Source of the DNA: Sipunculus nudus | Lineage: Eukaryota > Annelida > Sipuncula > Golfingiida > Sipunculidae | Direction: 5' to 3' | Length of the DNA stretch: 64,000 nt | Assembly: GCA_026874595.1 (NCBI GenBank) | Contig: CM049318.1 | Span: forward strand, 36,539,956-36,603,955 | In this document: one piece after another, positions 24,309 to 36,217 of the stretch | Numbering within the stretch: position 1 is the first letter of the stretch | Layout of the letters: each line of letters opens with the position of its first letter | The notes under the pieces: generated by a model | The model's database searches: none | What the model saw: the letters and a program-made list of their open reading frames with translations, nothing else | What the model was told of the DNA's origin: nothing | Translations under genes and position numbers: made by a program

Positions 24309-24936
24309 GGATAGATCTTTCACGGGCCTATCGATATATGTAAAAACCATGTTTATATAATTTAAAGCACATTTCTAGGAAATAAAATTGTCAAGTCCAA
24401 TTTATAAACTTTTAAATGGTCGCTTAAACTTTTTACCTTTACCCCAAAATGATACGTGCTGATAAACAAAATTATATTCTTGACCAATTTATACTGAATA
24501 AAAACACTGATTAAGCCTTATATTGATTTAAAATGGACTTCGCGGTATTTTGGCATGTAGGCAGTTTTCTGACATGTGTTTGTCGGTGGAATTGCTGGGG
24601 AATACTTTTATATAATAAATACAATGTATAAATAGGAAAACGAAGGTTCTGGTGATAGCATGCCTAAACCTGGGATACCTAGATCAATTTTAAAAAAATA
24701 ATAAAAACAAAAAAGTCAAATTTCATTTTTATTATGCTGTCGCATTAAACTTTTAAATGGTCGCTCAAAATTTATACTAAATTTTTTTTTATAACGAATA
24801 GGTTATTCTAAAATAGGTTTTATAATAACGATTTTTTTAATAACCTGATTTATACCAATTGTTACAACATATGTTTAAATTATCCTTTCGAATCGGTTTG
24901 CGTAAAATAATATTAATGATATACATATATAAATAT

Positions 24937-24969
24937 TATATATATATATATAATATATATATATATATT
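24937..24969. repeat. (AT)n microsatellite
   Basis: A mixed AT run. Copy 1 has only 'aaaaaatataaaataataaa'-like sequence here. Confidence 0.9.
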
Positions 24970-25259
24970 TATATGTATATAATACAGAAACACGCTTATT
25001 TCTTTTAAATTCATTATAATGAAAATATCGCAATACTCCACTACATGTCACAATTTATATCGTATACGACATTTGAAAGCGATATCAATCCATATTAAAT
25101 CTAGTTATTGGAGTCACCATTATATATTTTTTTATTTAAAGAGTGATATATTGTGTTAAATGTATTTAACAATTGAAAGTGTTACTGAAAAAAATGAATC
25201 TATAGTCAAAGAATTATATACAAGATAACATAGTATATTAAATTATATACAACTGGGAC

Positions 25260-26270
25260 ACATGGTGATTCACATGGTGATTTAAATTTATTCAAATATC
25301 AAAATTAAAAACACTTACTTGAAAAGTCGGCCGGTGTTTTCAATAGACATCGTTTCCCGAGAGATCGTGTGCCAAATGGTTATCTTCTCATTGTCGGGCT
25401 GCGCTGTGGCGTTTTCAATTGTAACGCCTGGATCTCTGGACGCGTGCATGGTCCTGTGTATATATCTCGATGGTTTCTGAATCTCTGAACGCGTTGTGCA
25501 AACAGATGATATCTGTAGCCTATATACGTGGCTTTCTCTCATTTTATATATTCTGCCTTTGCCTGATTACTTCTTTTTTAATTGGTTGTCTCAGTAACAG
25601 ACTCACATTAACTCCTCCCTTATCACACATTCCTTGTATTGATTCTCATTCCTTTATGCTGTAAGAGAGGCGGGTCCAAGGGGACCTGAGGATCCGGACC
25701 TCCCACACGACCCAACTCCACCCGTAACAAGGAAATAAGTGTTGTCACTTAAGGGGTAAAAGGCCAGCCCCTTAACCAAACCAACCTCCCAGGCGCCCTC
25801 GTAATACCTTGTTTTGAACCACCCATCCCCTTCCAAGATTATGTATCCGCCCCTGTTTATTATTATCATCAGAACATATCTTTCATGCCATTTCTTTCCA
25901 GAGATATTTGTTTCATTTATCCTTTTCGGTGGCTATTTCTAATTTTCTTGATGAAACTCCCGGGGAATTACTTTATTGATTTATACCGGTGATAATAACA
26001 AGATTTGTACAATAACTGCCTTGGCCTTTTTCTTTGCCTTTCAAACACAGCGATAATCAGCTTTCGGTGAAGAAAGGGCGGGAGACCTATGGATCTTTGA
26101 ATGAATAGCCTACGTTTGGTCCTAAAAAGCCAAATCGCAGGATTCAGCCGCATATTCTCTGCTAAAAATTTGGAACTGACAGTGGCAGAAATCATGTGCT
26201 TTTACTGAGATCTATAATTTTTAGTCACAGGGGATATCCCAGTAGGTGACGTCACTGCCGAGTTGACAAT
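25260..26270 (+). repeat. Single counterpart of the 1.1 kb local repeat
   Basis: This corresponds to units 4069-5212 and 5213-6161. It retains the internal stretch (about 25920-26090) that is deleted in unit 2, so it resembles the ancestral arrangement. No gene is seen. Confidence 0.8.
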
Positions 26271-27412
26271 GCTCATAGATGTGCCACTAGTTTTTGAATA
26301 AATCACACAACCTCATGTTTTAGGGGGGAAATATATAGAAATTTTTTTTCTCGAAGGAATTGGGCTCATTTTATGTAAAATCTATATGAATATTAATTTC
26401 ATAACCAATTATGTTATATGATAAAATAATGATATTTGGAATACGTTTGCTTGACGTCAACTGAATGTGAAAATGAAAGTTACCTGATCCGAGAATCAAT
26501 GAGATAACTTTAGGTAAATGACTCTGAAATATGTTGGGTTAGGTAAACCGAGTGATCACGCTGCAAGAAAGAACTCTTAGTGAAGTAAGTGACTCTAACT
26601 GAACGGGTAAGTTAACCTGACTCTGAAGTAAACCGAGTGACTTTATAGCCGAACTTTAGTCGGAATGACTCTGAGTGAACTGACTTACTGAATCGAAGGG
26701 TTACATTCGACGTGCCTGCGGAAAATAAACTAAGTGGCCCTTGCTGGATGGGTAATTTAAAGGAAATTAACTCTAGGTATAGTGAAAGGGCTCACCAAGC
26801 AGACCACTGCGATACTGCGAAGTGGCTCCCAGTGAAACAAAATCACTCTCACTGAGCGTAAAAGAATTATCTGTGAGACAAAATTACTAAGGGTGATCAC
26901 TTAAAAATATGGAACAAAGTATGCCACTGAAAGGAAGCTGATTTAAACTAATATTACTTAAACAAAGTGCATGTTTGTCATCAGGTTATGGATTATTACT
27001 AAGTGATGGGAACAAGAATTATGGCAAACAGAAATGGGTACGATATTATATCAATGCAATGATCATGGCAAGAATAAGGTTTGATAATTAAATTAACTGG
27101 GTTGGCGAAATGATATCACCTCAATATGATAAGGCACTTTCATTGGTTGCAAAAATAGGTTTCATTTATACACACTGAACGTATGATAATAATGGCCTAG
27201 AAAAAGTGAATCACAAGGAAAAGTGAATGCACTGTACACGTGATTGAGAGAGCCTTATCACATTAAAAAGCACCGGTATGCGTTGCACATATGAAGTAAA
27301 GATGTTCTAAACTTGGTATCGGGCAAATTAAGCAGAGCAGAAAGTTATTTTAATGCATAGGAGTAATCCTCGATTCTAATCAGGTTATTATAACAAATTA
27401 AATGGTAAACAT

Positions 27413-27485
27413 CGTCTCTTCAAATAGAGACGAAACTTTAAGACAAGATGAAGCCAACTCTCTCCAATTCGTCAACTTTTGACGA
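27413..27485. other. Conserved pair of hairpins (copy 2)
   Basis: This is the counterpart of 7307-7380. The first hairpin is identical. The second keeps its stem with a loop shortened by one base. Confidence 0.55.
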
Positions 27486-27892
27486 AAATTTTATCGTCGT
27501 CCCAAAATGTAAATATTTTACATAACGTCCCTATGAATGAGGTATTCCTTTGCTCACCTGTAGGTGGTCGATAACAGCAAAGACACAAGAATTAGAGCGC
27601 TTTTAATAACGTATCATCAACTTCGAGACATGTGGTCTTTTGCCTTCTATAACCTAGGTCTTCTGCCTTGTGTCCAGGTGTCGTCAGATGAGTTTTCAAA
27701 AGTGCAGAGGTCGGCCTCGAAGACAGGTGGAATCCTGTCATATCATACTACATGCTGCTTTAAACGATATGTAACGTTCGAGTCTGTTTACACACCTATT
27801 TATTATTATTATTATTGTTTATATTAATATTATTTATCTTGTTATTATAAGTATTCTTAATATTGACTTGTGCAAACAAAAAGATATAAACA

Positions 27893-27894
<2 letters not shown>

Positions 27895-27929
<35 letters not shown>

Positions 27930-27948
27930 AATAATAATAATAATAATA

Positions 27949-27988
<40 letters not shown>
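27895..27988. repeat. Inverted (TTA)n-(ATA)n-(TTA)n microsatellite
   Basis: Triplet runs change polarity twice within about 94 bases ('attattatt...aataataat...attattatt'), so the whole array can fold into a long AT hairpin. The place in copy 1 (7721-7755) is a simple run. Confidence 0.9.
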
Positions 27989-27989
<1 letters not shown>

Positions 27990-28889
27990 ATGACACCTGG
28001 AGGCTAGGAAAGAGAATGCAGCATTTTATTTTTTTATTCCTTCATATAGCACCTTGTGCACTAGAGACGGCTAAGGATACTGAACTTTGAATGAACATCT
28101 TGTCGCGTAAGAGCTACACGCCCTGTCCGTCACAGCCCAGCAGATCATGTTCAGGCTGTCTTTGCTCCGTCACGTACCCCAGGGTCTTGAATCTGATCTG
28201 CATTACCAACTTTATATAGACGGGTATGATTTCAAAGCTTCGCCATGATTTGATGTTTCAAGTCGTTATCTGTATCGTGTACGGTGCACATGTAACTAGA
28301 AACCATAAGTGTCCTGGGAGACCATGGGTGCAGTTGGGTTTGGACTCTTGTTTATACACTCAATGGATGCCTTATATTCGCGAGGTTAATATTTCGTGAG
28401 GTTCACTTTTCGCGATTTTATTTAATTTTTACTGTTTCTCTGGGGTTTTATTTTTGCGAACTCACCATCAAGAAACCTTAACGAATGATTTCATCGCCAG
28501 CAGGACTAGGGTTTGACAGTCATTATTCACAGTTACTGGGAAACATCTGTTACAATTAAAAATATCAGACTTTGATTTGCAGAGAACACAAAATTTGTGT
28601 TATTCTTAATAGGCCTGTTATCCACCTCTTTCCTCTCAACTTGTTCAACGTTTGATGCTTTACGCTTGGATAAAGTATACATGTGACGCGAAGGAGACTA
28701 TACTATATAAGGAATCTAAACCTGTTTTGATGGAGCGGCTTCTCCAGGAAGGTTTAATTTTCGCGATAAATTCACTTTCACGAATAGCGAGAATTTAAAC
28801 CCATGCAAACATAAAGCCAATAACAGGGTGGTGATAGGAATGGAAGGAGCAATATCATTTGACGATTATGCTATTTGAACGCAATATTT

Positions 28890-29036
28890 AAAGGGGGGGG
28901 GGGGGGATCGCGTATGTTAAGGTGTAGTTGTGTGTGTGGGGGGGGGGGGGTTCACACAGATGGTTAATCTGTGTGAATAAGGTTCGGGAGGAGGGGGGAT
29001 TCATGCATATGGTGAGTGTGTGTGTGGGGGGGGGGT
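28890..29036. repeat. Cluster of poly-G runs with GTGTG
   Basis: Three runs of 9-14 G are separated by 'tgtgtgtg' words within 150 bases. Four closely spaced G runs on one strand could form G-quadruplexes. Confidence 0.8.
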
Positions 29037-29131
29037 CATACAATCATTTTTTTGCGAGAGATAAAATAATTATGTTATGTTTACAAAACAAATGACATAA
29101 TGAGGTAGAAGAAACATCCACCTTATTATCT

Positions 29132-29134
<3 letters not shown>

Positions 29135-29178
<44 letters not shown>
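29135..29178. repeat. (AT)n microsatellite
   Basis: About 22 AT units. Confidence 0.95.
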
Positions 29179-29182
<4 letters not shown>

Positions 29183-30057
29183 CTGTACCTTGCATGCTAT
29201 TGTCACAACTAAGTTTTTTCTTGGATGTGTTAACCAGTCCACAAGTTTTTGCGACAGTTTCTCCAAGTGACGCTTGAAAACAAGGGGTCAAGGAAGATGG
29301 CCTCGAAATGCTGGAAGGGTCCATTTTACCAGAAGGGGTGAAATTGTTTAATGTTCTTCCTACGTTGTGGTGACATTTGTAACGTGTGTTGTTGACTGTG
29401 GTGAACGTAATTTAGAATATCATTATGATATTATTCAAACTTGTGATGTAAATGTATTTAAAAGATGTGTAAATTTATTGTTGACAAGAGAAGAGAGGGC
29501 AGTTCATAAATATAGGTAATGTTTGATTTTTTTTACGGGCCATGTTCACTGGAACAAGCATTTATATGCCAAACCTTCCTCCTTTCTCCGGGCTTAGGTC
29601 CGACAGGGTAACCATGAGATACGGTTTTAAAAAAAACAGAACAGACCCTCATGTTAAAGGAAACAAGAATACAAAGCACCAAACCGAGGTACAGTTCAGT
29701 CATCCCTCTGTAATAATAATAATAATATAATAACAATATACTATATATAGTCTTATATTTATATGGTATTCGGCAAGGTTTATAAAATTAATATAGATGA
29801 AAATGATACAATTTTATGTAACTAAACTGCATGGACCTTTTTTTATAATAATGAATTCCGAACGACTTTTATATAGGCCTAATTAAGCAATGTCCATTAA
29901 TATAGGAATTAGTGTAGCAAAATTTAATTTTAGGCCTGATAAATATGTCATAGAAACAATTTTATTTAAAAAAATAGTTAATCATCACCTGTACATGAGG
30001 GCATTCCAAGAGCCACCTCGCTGTACATCCTATATTCTACATAACTCACAGCGCCAC

Positions 30058-30452
30058 GGGTTGTATGGCTTAGGGGTAGAGTACAGGACTCAAAGCCGGA
30101 AGATCGTGAGTTCGAATCTCAGCCGAGGCCCCCACCCACGTTGAGCGCTCTGCGGGCTTAATGGGAAGGCCGTGCCCAACGGCCGTGTTTCACTCACAAA
30201 CGAGTGCGCCTTCGGGGGTTTCTCGTTTTTATGACCCATCAATGGGAACGATTACGCACCCAGGGCCAGCAGGTGCAGCAGTCACCGGGCCTGGTTGAAT
30301 CCAGGAAAAAAAATGAGAGGAAGTGTGTGATACTGCCATGTCTACTAGTCCGAAACCGGAACGGATTTCTGCAGATGTACATATACGTGGTTAAGTTAGC
30401 ATTAAAAAATGGAGGCAGTTACCTCCACAAAAATATATTTGAAAAAAAAAAC
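30058..30452 (+). mobile_element. tRNA-derived SINE with perfect 13-bp target site duplication
   Basis: The 5' end is tRNA-like, with an A-box-like 'tggcttaggggtagag' and a B box 'gttcgaatctc' (30110-30120). A unique body follows ('gcgggcttaatgggaagg', 'cactcacaaacgagtgcg', 'gacccatcaatggga') and then an A-rich 3' end (30442-30451). The direct repeat 'ctcacagcgccac' flanks it at 30045-30057 and 30453-30465. Copy 1 of block A has the unoccupied site (about 8527-8545). A second member on the other strand is at about 52919-53350. The family name is not known to me. Confidence 0.9.
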
Positions 30453-31062
30453 CTCACAGCGCCACTGCAGGGAGTCTTTAATGGACGCCATGGCATCACG
30501 GAGGTCATTGCTGAAATGGATGTTTGTGGTTTGTGTATTTACACATATGTTATCATCCAGAATAAAAATCTCGCACAGATACAAATATATGATGACAATT
30601 ATAATAATAACAATAATAATATTATAATATAATAATAAATATAAAATTTAAATAAGAAACAAAGATTATTAGGAAAACTTTTCAAAACAAACGTTAACAA
30701 ATAAAGAAATGCTGGGCGGCAGTATGAATTAAATACATGGTTTAATTTAGTTTTACCTTTTAAGACATTTTCGGTGGAACCAAATGTCGCACGTGTCGCA
30801 GCCTTTCGATATATTTAACTCAAGCCTCTGTGGCACTGTTGCTCGTAGTTTATCTTGAAATGTGTTTTGTTGTAACATGAATAAAAAATTTAAAGAAACA
30901 CCTTTTTAGTTTATTTCATGTATTTTCAGAGGAATTGGTTTTCTTTAAAAAAAAAACGTATTTGTCTGCAATTTGCGAGACAGCCTTTTAACGGAGGACA
31001 CACCTTGTGATATAACTGTGATTCACTCAGACCATGTTACGGTAGGCCTATGCATACACGTC

Positions 31063-31257
31063 ACCATGGGTGACGATGGAGACAGAAAAAGGAATGCCAG
31101 TCTGTCACCAGACACCAGTAGCACCAGACCAGTGAAAAAAAAAATCAGTAGAAGGTTCTTCCACTGGGTAGTCTCCCTCATCTACCTCCCTATCTTCATC
31201 CGTAGCCACCACAAGATGAAATGTAGGGGTTACATCCAGGAACTCTGTCAGAAGTGA
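31063..31257 (+). other. Small open frame, 64 codons, unknown
   Basis: An ATG in a reasonable context ('caccatgggtga') opens a 64-residue frame. The acidic and basic N-terminus (MGDDGDRKRN), a Ser/Pro/Thr stretch and a KKK basic patch precede a hydrophobic segment (WVVSLIYLPIFI). The charged Ser-Pro start followed by KKK resembles ORF1 beginnings of some LINEs, but this is only an impression. It could be chance, a retroelement remnant or a short membrane peptide. Confidence 0.2.
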
Positions 31258-31944
31258 TCTTCCGCTTTTAGTATCCAGTCAGCCCATATGATCTATATTC
31301 GTATATATATAATGATGTCCATATTTTGACTTTCATATGAAAGTGAAGTCAGGGCGGTAGCATGAGCAAAGTCTAAGGTGTGTGTGTGTGGGGGGGGGGG
31401 GCTTTGACAAAGCGTAGCCCCCGAGGGGGAGTGTGTGGGAAGGGGAATCCCCCTCCCATGCATGGTGTGGAATATTTTTAATATGCATGCTATAAATTCT
31501 GTAATCGCAAAACATAATTGCTTCCTTTCATTAACGTAGCTTCAGGGTAACTGAGTGATAATCACCATTCTAATTGAACTTTCTTGCAAATACTTATATT
31601 TTTTTTGTTTGCCCTAGAATACTCATATCCGGTACTGGGATTAAATAATAACCTCTCTCGCGCAACCTTTCTTGCACATCGGCCATCCTGGCTGGAACAC
31701 GACTCCCCTGAGTTAGGACCGTGTGATAGGCCGCATTGTCAGTGACAATAACCAAAAGGTTTGAGAGATGCTGTCCCTGTGGTATATAATATTTTAATTA
31801 AACGTATTAAACATAAAAACCACAACTCTGTTCACAAGAGCATCACATTTGTATATAACCGTGTGTGCAATATTCATGTGTTTTATCATAATTGTGTTAC
31901 AAATCAGTCATTTATATTTATTACAATTTGAAAACACCATATAT

Positions 31945-32033
31945 TTTAACACTGATTACGCTGAAGCGTGTCAGATTTCTTTTGTTCTTTTAACACTGAT
32001 TACGCTGAAGCGTGTTAGATTTCTTTTGTTCTC
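31945..32033. repeat. 44-base direct tandem duplication
   Basis: 'aacactgattacgctgaagc' and the following 'agatttcttttgttct' occur twice with a period of 44 bases and only one or two differences. Confidence 0.9.
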
Positions 32034-32257
32034 CGTTACTTATTTTTTATATAAAATACAACATGCATATTTAAATTACAAATATTGTTGTATAAATTTT
32101 ATAATTTTTAAGTCTATAGCATAAGATCATGCTAGAAGATGTTCACACGTGTGGTAATATTTGGTTGAGGCTTTTATGTTTATATTTGCTAAATAATAAA
32201 TATAAAATGTTACATATAATTTGTGGTGGGTACCCTGGTGGCGAGATCTGAATTGAA

Positions 32258-33290
32258 AGTAGGTTCGGCTACCGCAGTTTCCGCTGTCAAGCCGTCATGA
32301 CGGACGGAGAGACAAACCTTCCCAGTAAAACCACCCTCGTTATTTATAACTGTTGCATGATTACATGTAATTCAGTCGTGAATGTAATATTTATTATATT
32401 TCCCAACAGAATAACGTCACTTTTTGTGTTACATCTGGAAAATAACAGTTCAACAAGCAGATGAAAATGAAAAAGTATAGTTAGGAAGGGTGTATACTAG
32501 AATTTATCCTATGTCTTGTTCTGCCACCTAAAAGTCTTCAGTTAATTAAAAAACAACGTTTGGCTGGTAGACTACACTAGCGAGAGAGAACCGAGCGTTT
32601 AGATGATCATACTGCCGAAGTTGGTAGGCTTCGGCCTCCGGTTTTCCTTCAGTCACAAAGGCCGGCATGTGGCGTTTCAAGGTAGCTACTCATCAATTTG
32701 CACTGAAGATGGTTCGGTCCGCTTGGTGCCTTTTCAACTTTTTTTTTTTTCAAGGGACAATTGTGATTTTCGTCGTTTCGTTTGTTATATACGTAATATC
32801 TAGTTTCTGTGATGTTAACAGAATGAATAACAATGACTTTATAGTTTATGGTCGGGACATCAGGTATCTTACTGGAGAATACCTGCGTATGTATCGTTTG
32901 TCTGTGGATGTATATATAAAGAAATAATATGTGGCATTTATATTCATGAGTTTCTATTGTAATAAACACGTCAACGGCAGGAAAGGAGAGCGATATTATA
33001 TCACTATTACATAAAGAGATCTTTCACAAAGACATCTGCGTTTGAACACTAATAAGCTTGGGACGTGGTTGCTCTTCAACGCCTATCAGTTGCCTGCTCA
33101 GGTAATTGGACTGGGCTTCCACGACCCGACAGTCAACTCTGTGCACGAATAAAGTTATCACTTGCACCTTGTTATTTCCCGACGAACCCAGGTGTGAAAT
33201 AACTTGAGAGGCCTGTGGTTATGCTGAAGCTACATATAATCTGTCACCCATGAAGAAGTTTACGGAATGTAAATCACCATTTTCCATAAG
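32258..33290 (+). repeat. Block C, copy 2
   Basis: This matches 14500-15637 in its first part and 41461-42980 over a longer span, through 'ggtatcttactggagaat' (about 32865) and 'gttgctctt...tatcagttgc' (about 33065-33095). A middle part found in the other two copies (the equivalents of 14770-15380 and 41720-42290) is missing here: 'gctggtagactacactagcg' near 32561 jumps to 'cgagcgtttagatgatcat' near 32592. Confidence 0.8.
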
Positions 33291-33485
33291 AAATACAACT
33301 GGCGACCCAAAGTGCTCCTTTGCATGAGATGTAGCTTATGTTCACTTATAGTATAGCTATATCTAGCACTAAAGTAAAGCTTTTACCGCAAAAACACACT
33401 TTTCTAAAGAAATTAGCCAGGCATTAAACCAAAACTGCATTGACTTGAACTGAATTGCATTTATCATACATGCGTACATACAAAC

Positions 33486-33528
<43 letters not shown>

Positions 33529-34280
33529 AATATATATATGTATAGTGAATAAAATCAATTAATCCAAGCTTAATAATATACAGCTGTGGTGTCTATCAAC
33601 ACATCGCACGGTCGCAAGGACAGAATGACATGCTTCCATAGGGAAGCACGCATTGGGGAAACTAGTCTTTTTGATAAGAGATATCGGTAGATTTTTTTAT
33701 CATGCATATCCAAAAGTATCCCTGGGCAAAGGGAAATCTATCTGCAACAGTTTTACTTCTTTGATAATTACTGGTCGTTGAGCCTGTTTTTCTATTATTT
33801 CAAAATAAATTTATAATGAATCTATTCATATATCTATATTATCTTAACTCTTTGTTCGACACAATTATATTATAGTCAGAAAAATCGTGAAACAAATCAG
33901 CAAAATCAACCACATGGAGATTTTTTTTCGGGGGGGGGGGGGGGGTTATACAATATTTGGAAATGTATACACGTATTATGACTGACTGATTTTTTTTTAA
34001 CACGTCTAAATCAAATTACATGTACTTTAGTTTTACCGATTCTCTACCATCAACATTGTCTGAGTGAATTTGGCCAAGGACCACTGCTTTAAAAGATCAT
34101 CCGCGACTTGTTGTGAGAATTAAACATACTTATCAAATGTTTCTTATTTTATTAATCTTCTCTAGAAAACCATGTATCTGACATATTTGTCTATTTCGTC
34201 ATTTTAATACTAGGTTAGTATGTGGTTGGGAAAACAATAAAAAGTCGTGTAGGACAAAACAGGCATTTTAAACCACGCAT
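33291..34280. other. Non-coding DNA with an (AT)n array; part shared with 44650-44770
   Basis: 33420-33490 ('ccaaaactgcattgacttga', 'tcatacatgc') matches 44697-44745 and is followed by an (AT)n array in both places (33486-33539 and 44753-44833). This is another dispersed repeat whose end seeds AT arrays. A G run lies at 33930-33947. No gene is seen. Confidence 0.55.
33486..33539. repeat. (AT)n microsatellite
   Basis: About 20 AT units, then 'tttaaa' and a further short run. Confidence 0.95.
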
Positions 34281-34310
34281 TAAGCTACGATACCTTTTAC
34301 GCGGTTGCGG
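34281..34310. repeat. Left arm of a 30-bp inverted repeat
   Basis: This 30-base arm ('taagctacga', then 'ccttttacgcggttgcgg') is inverted at 34926-34955 with one mismatch. The pair encloses the two tRNA-like/LTR-like repeats and the primer-binding-site-like sequence. Confidence 0.8.
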
Positions 34311-34346
34311 TTGCAGCCGCGGTATGCGGTCGCGGTATCCGGACAA

Positions 34347-34482
34347 GCGGACCGAACTGTCTCGCTTGTGAAGCTTGCTTTTCTAGCAAATCGGTTGGAA
34401 CGCCGAACTTGTGCGCGATCGACATGAGTTCGAATCCCGGATCGGTCCAATGTTTTCCCCTGAACAATTTGTCTTCGTAACA
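34347..34482 (+). mobile_element. tRNA-like / LTR-end-like repeat, copy 2
   Basis: The segment starts at 'aagcggaccgaactgtctcg' and ends at 'gtcttcgtaaca'. It contains a B-box-like 'gttcgaatccc' (34428-34438). It is directly repeated at 34623-34756. Immediately after its end comes 'aaa' and then 'tgggggctcgtcc'. Confidence 0.6.
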
Positions 34483-34485
34483 AAA

Positions 34486-34498
34486 TGGGGGCTCGTCC
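34486..34498 (+). other. Possible retrotransposon primer binding site (tRNA-Pro type)
   Basis: 'tgggggctcgtcc' equals the first 13 bases of the known tRNA-Pro primer binding site of some retroviruses and LTR retrotransposons. It lies three bases after a repeat ending in CA, the normal position for a primer binding site after a left LTR. No gag-pol coding sequence follows; a second LTR-like copy comes 125 bases later. Confidence 0.4.
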
Positions 34499-34622
34499 AA
34501 CGTGACGGTAAACTTTGTGACCCAGGTAATAAGCTCGCCAAAATGTGACTCATGGGATAAGTAGTCTTGTTCTTATAGCAGAACGCTCTTAAGAGAGAAG
34601 GTGTTACGAGGTGACATAAAAG

Positions 34623-34756
34623 CGGACCGAACTGTCTCGCTAGTGAAGCTTGCTTTTCTGGTGAAGCAGTTGAAACGCCGGACATGTGCGCCAAAGACAT
34701 GGGTTCGACTCTCGGATCGGCCCAGAATTTTCCTCTGAGCAATTTGTCTTCATAAC
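34623..34756 (+). mobile_element. tRNA-like / LTR-end-like repeat, copy 3
   Basis: A direct repeat of 34347-34482 with the same 'gtcttc.taaca' end. Upstream (34516-34622) lies extra sequence with 'tgtgacccagg' and 'tgtgactcatggg', which could be the U3-like part of a fuller LTR that copy 2 lacks. Confidence 0.55.
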
Positions 34757-34779
34757 AATTGAGAGAGAACACGCTAATA

Positions 34780-36217
34780 TCCCGGGGAAACCCCTATGTG
34801 ACATATAATTCAGTAGGATTCCTTGTTCGACCCCGTCAACTTAAAATTTTTTTGTCGGATCGGTCGCTACAAGATCCGACAAATATTTTGACGGATGACA
34901 GGTCGGATAAGTACGGCGACCCCGCCCGCAACCGCGTAAAAGGGATCGTAGCTTAAAAGGAATCGTAGCTTTATTCGGGCGGTTTACAACTTTCATACGA
35001 TTAGGACAGGTAGATACGATATCCCCATGGATCTTTCAAGTGTCGTGAGTGCAGAACACTAGGCTATATTCGTGTCGCGAGTACAAAGCTCTTGATGGAG
35101 ATTCTTTAAGGGGGCGGGGTGAAAGAATAGGGGAGGTAATAACATAATATAATATTAAATAATAATGTACATTTATATAGTGCCATACCAAAACATCCAA
35201 TTACTCATGGCGCTTTACAATAAAATCAAGTAAAACCTTAAAATCTTAATAAAACAGTGCCAGTAAATACATGAACGCGTGTACAACATCATATCCATAT
35301 CTGGGAAACTAAATCATTCCTTAAAATATTGCTAATATACGTATCAGCTTTATGTATAAGACTTATAATTGACTATAAAACTACACAAGTCATATTACAG
35401 TACATAAGCTCCCTTAAACAGAAAGGTCTTCAGCATTCTCTTAAAAACATTTAAATCTGTTTAAGATCTCAAATTTGAAGGCAATCTGTTCCATAATACA
35501 GGTGCACTGTGATTAAAAGCTCTATCGCCATAAGACATCAGCCTGGTTTTCGATATTATTGGGTTTTACCATGTGGGACGTGTGGGGAAAAAATCTGTGT
35601 GGCAAACGTTGTATACTTTTCCCTCGCTTTGTCTGTTAACATATTTACACAAAAAGTCCTGAACTTTAATGGAAGATTACGAAAAAAAAACCGACGGACA
35701 ATTAATTAAAATTTTTGAGTAATCGTATTCCCCTTAACATTGCAACTTCAAAGGATATTATCCCATTGTGACTAATGAATATTTCATTAGAAAAGAGCGG
35801 TTGATAGGTGTTACTCGGTGATTTATTCTGGTTATTTGTTCTCGTTACACAAGACAGTTGTATTGATAAAATACATTCATGCATTTATCTCAGCAGTGGT
35901 CTGACGTATCGGCCTAAACTTTTGCGTTTACATAGATTTTTAACGCAATTATCTCTTATGCGATAAGGTTGGCGCAACCTACAACTGATTGTGCATCATG
36001 TCCATCTGTGTGTCTATATTTGGTAAAGCTTACACATATCTCATGGATATTTTTCATATCCAATGATTTTGGATAACTTCCTCGTATAAGGGAAAACCCC
36101 CCTACTGTATAGTTGGGGGGGGGGGGGGTGGATGGTCAATGTAATCACCCCATCCCACCCCCTATTATTTAGAGAATAATATTTATATATCGGAAATGAA
36201 ATACATTAATAATTAGA
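34780..36217 (+). repeat. Block B, copy 2, left part
   Basis: This matches 10157-11670 in order. Near 34840-34900 a hairpin-prone stretch is seen ('gtcggatcggtcgctaca', 'tccgac', 'ggatgacaggtcgg'). The 17-base doubled word 'aaaggaatcgtagctt' (34938-34970) occurs at the same place in copy 1 (about 10394-10430). Confidence 0.85.

Larger units (their letters stand above)
28024..29286. mobile_element. 1.26 kb segment only in copy 2 of block A, probably inserted elements
   Basis: Copy 1 reads 'gagaatgcagcaaggaagat' (about 7780-7800) where copy 2 is split between 28023 and 29287. Inside, 28378-28445 ('ttcgcgaggttaat', 'ttcgcgattttat') is mirrored in type by 28755-28805 ('ttttcgcgataaattcac', 'gaatagcgagaatttaaacc'). 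This suggests a non-autonomous element with TTCGCG-rich ends. G runs (28894-29035) and an (AT)n array (29135-29178) follow. No coding sequence is recognised. Confidence 0.5.
22680..30710 (+). repeat. Segmental duplication block A, copy 2
   Basis: This copy is collinear with 420-8760 at an offset of about 22 kb. It has one instead of two copies of the 1.1 kb local unit (about 25260-26270) and lacks the 2850-4070 segment. It has gained or kept 23868-24308, 28024-29286 and a SINE at 30058-30452. Identity ranges from about 97 percent over short conserved stretches to clearly lower elsewhere, judged by eye. Confidence 0.85.
30711..32257. other. DNA between blocks A and C copy 2; no firm gene
   Basis: This interval has no counterpart next to block A copy 1. 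It contains a small open frame (31063-31257), a G-run-rich patch (31375-31450, with 'gggggg' and 'cccccgaggggga') and a 44-base tandem duplication at 31945-32033. No gene can be named. Confidence 0.5.

Noticed and set aside
30061-30130. A genuine tRNA gene
   Set aside because: A and B boxes are present, but a standard cloverleaf is not evident and the unit is the head of a 395-base SINE with tail and target duplication.
34281-34760. Protein-coding frames on the minus strand with several reading-frame variants
   Set aside because: They are translations of the tRNA-like/LTR-like repeat and appear wherever that repeat occurs.
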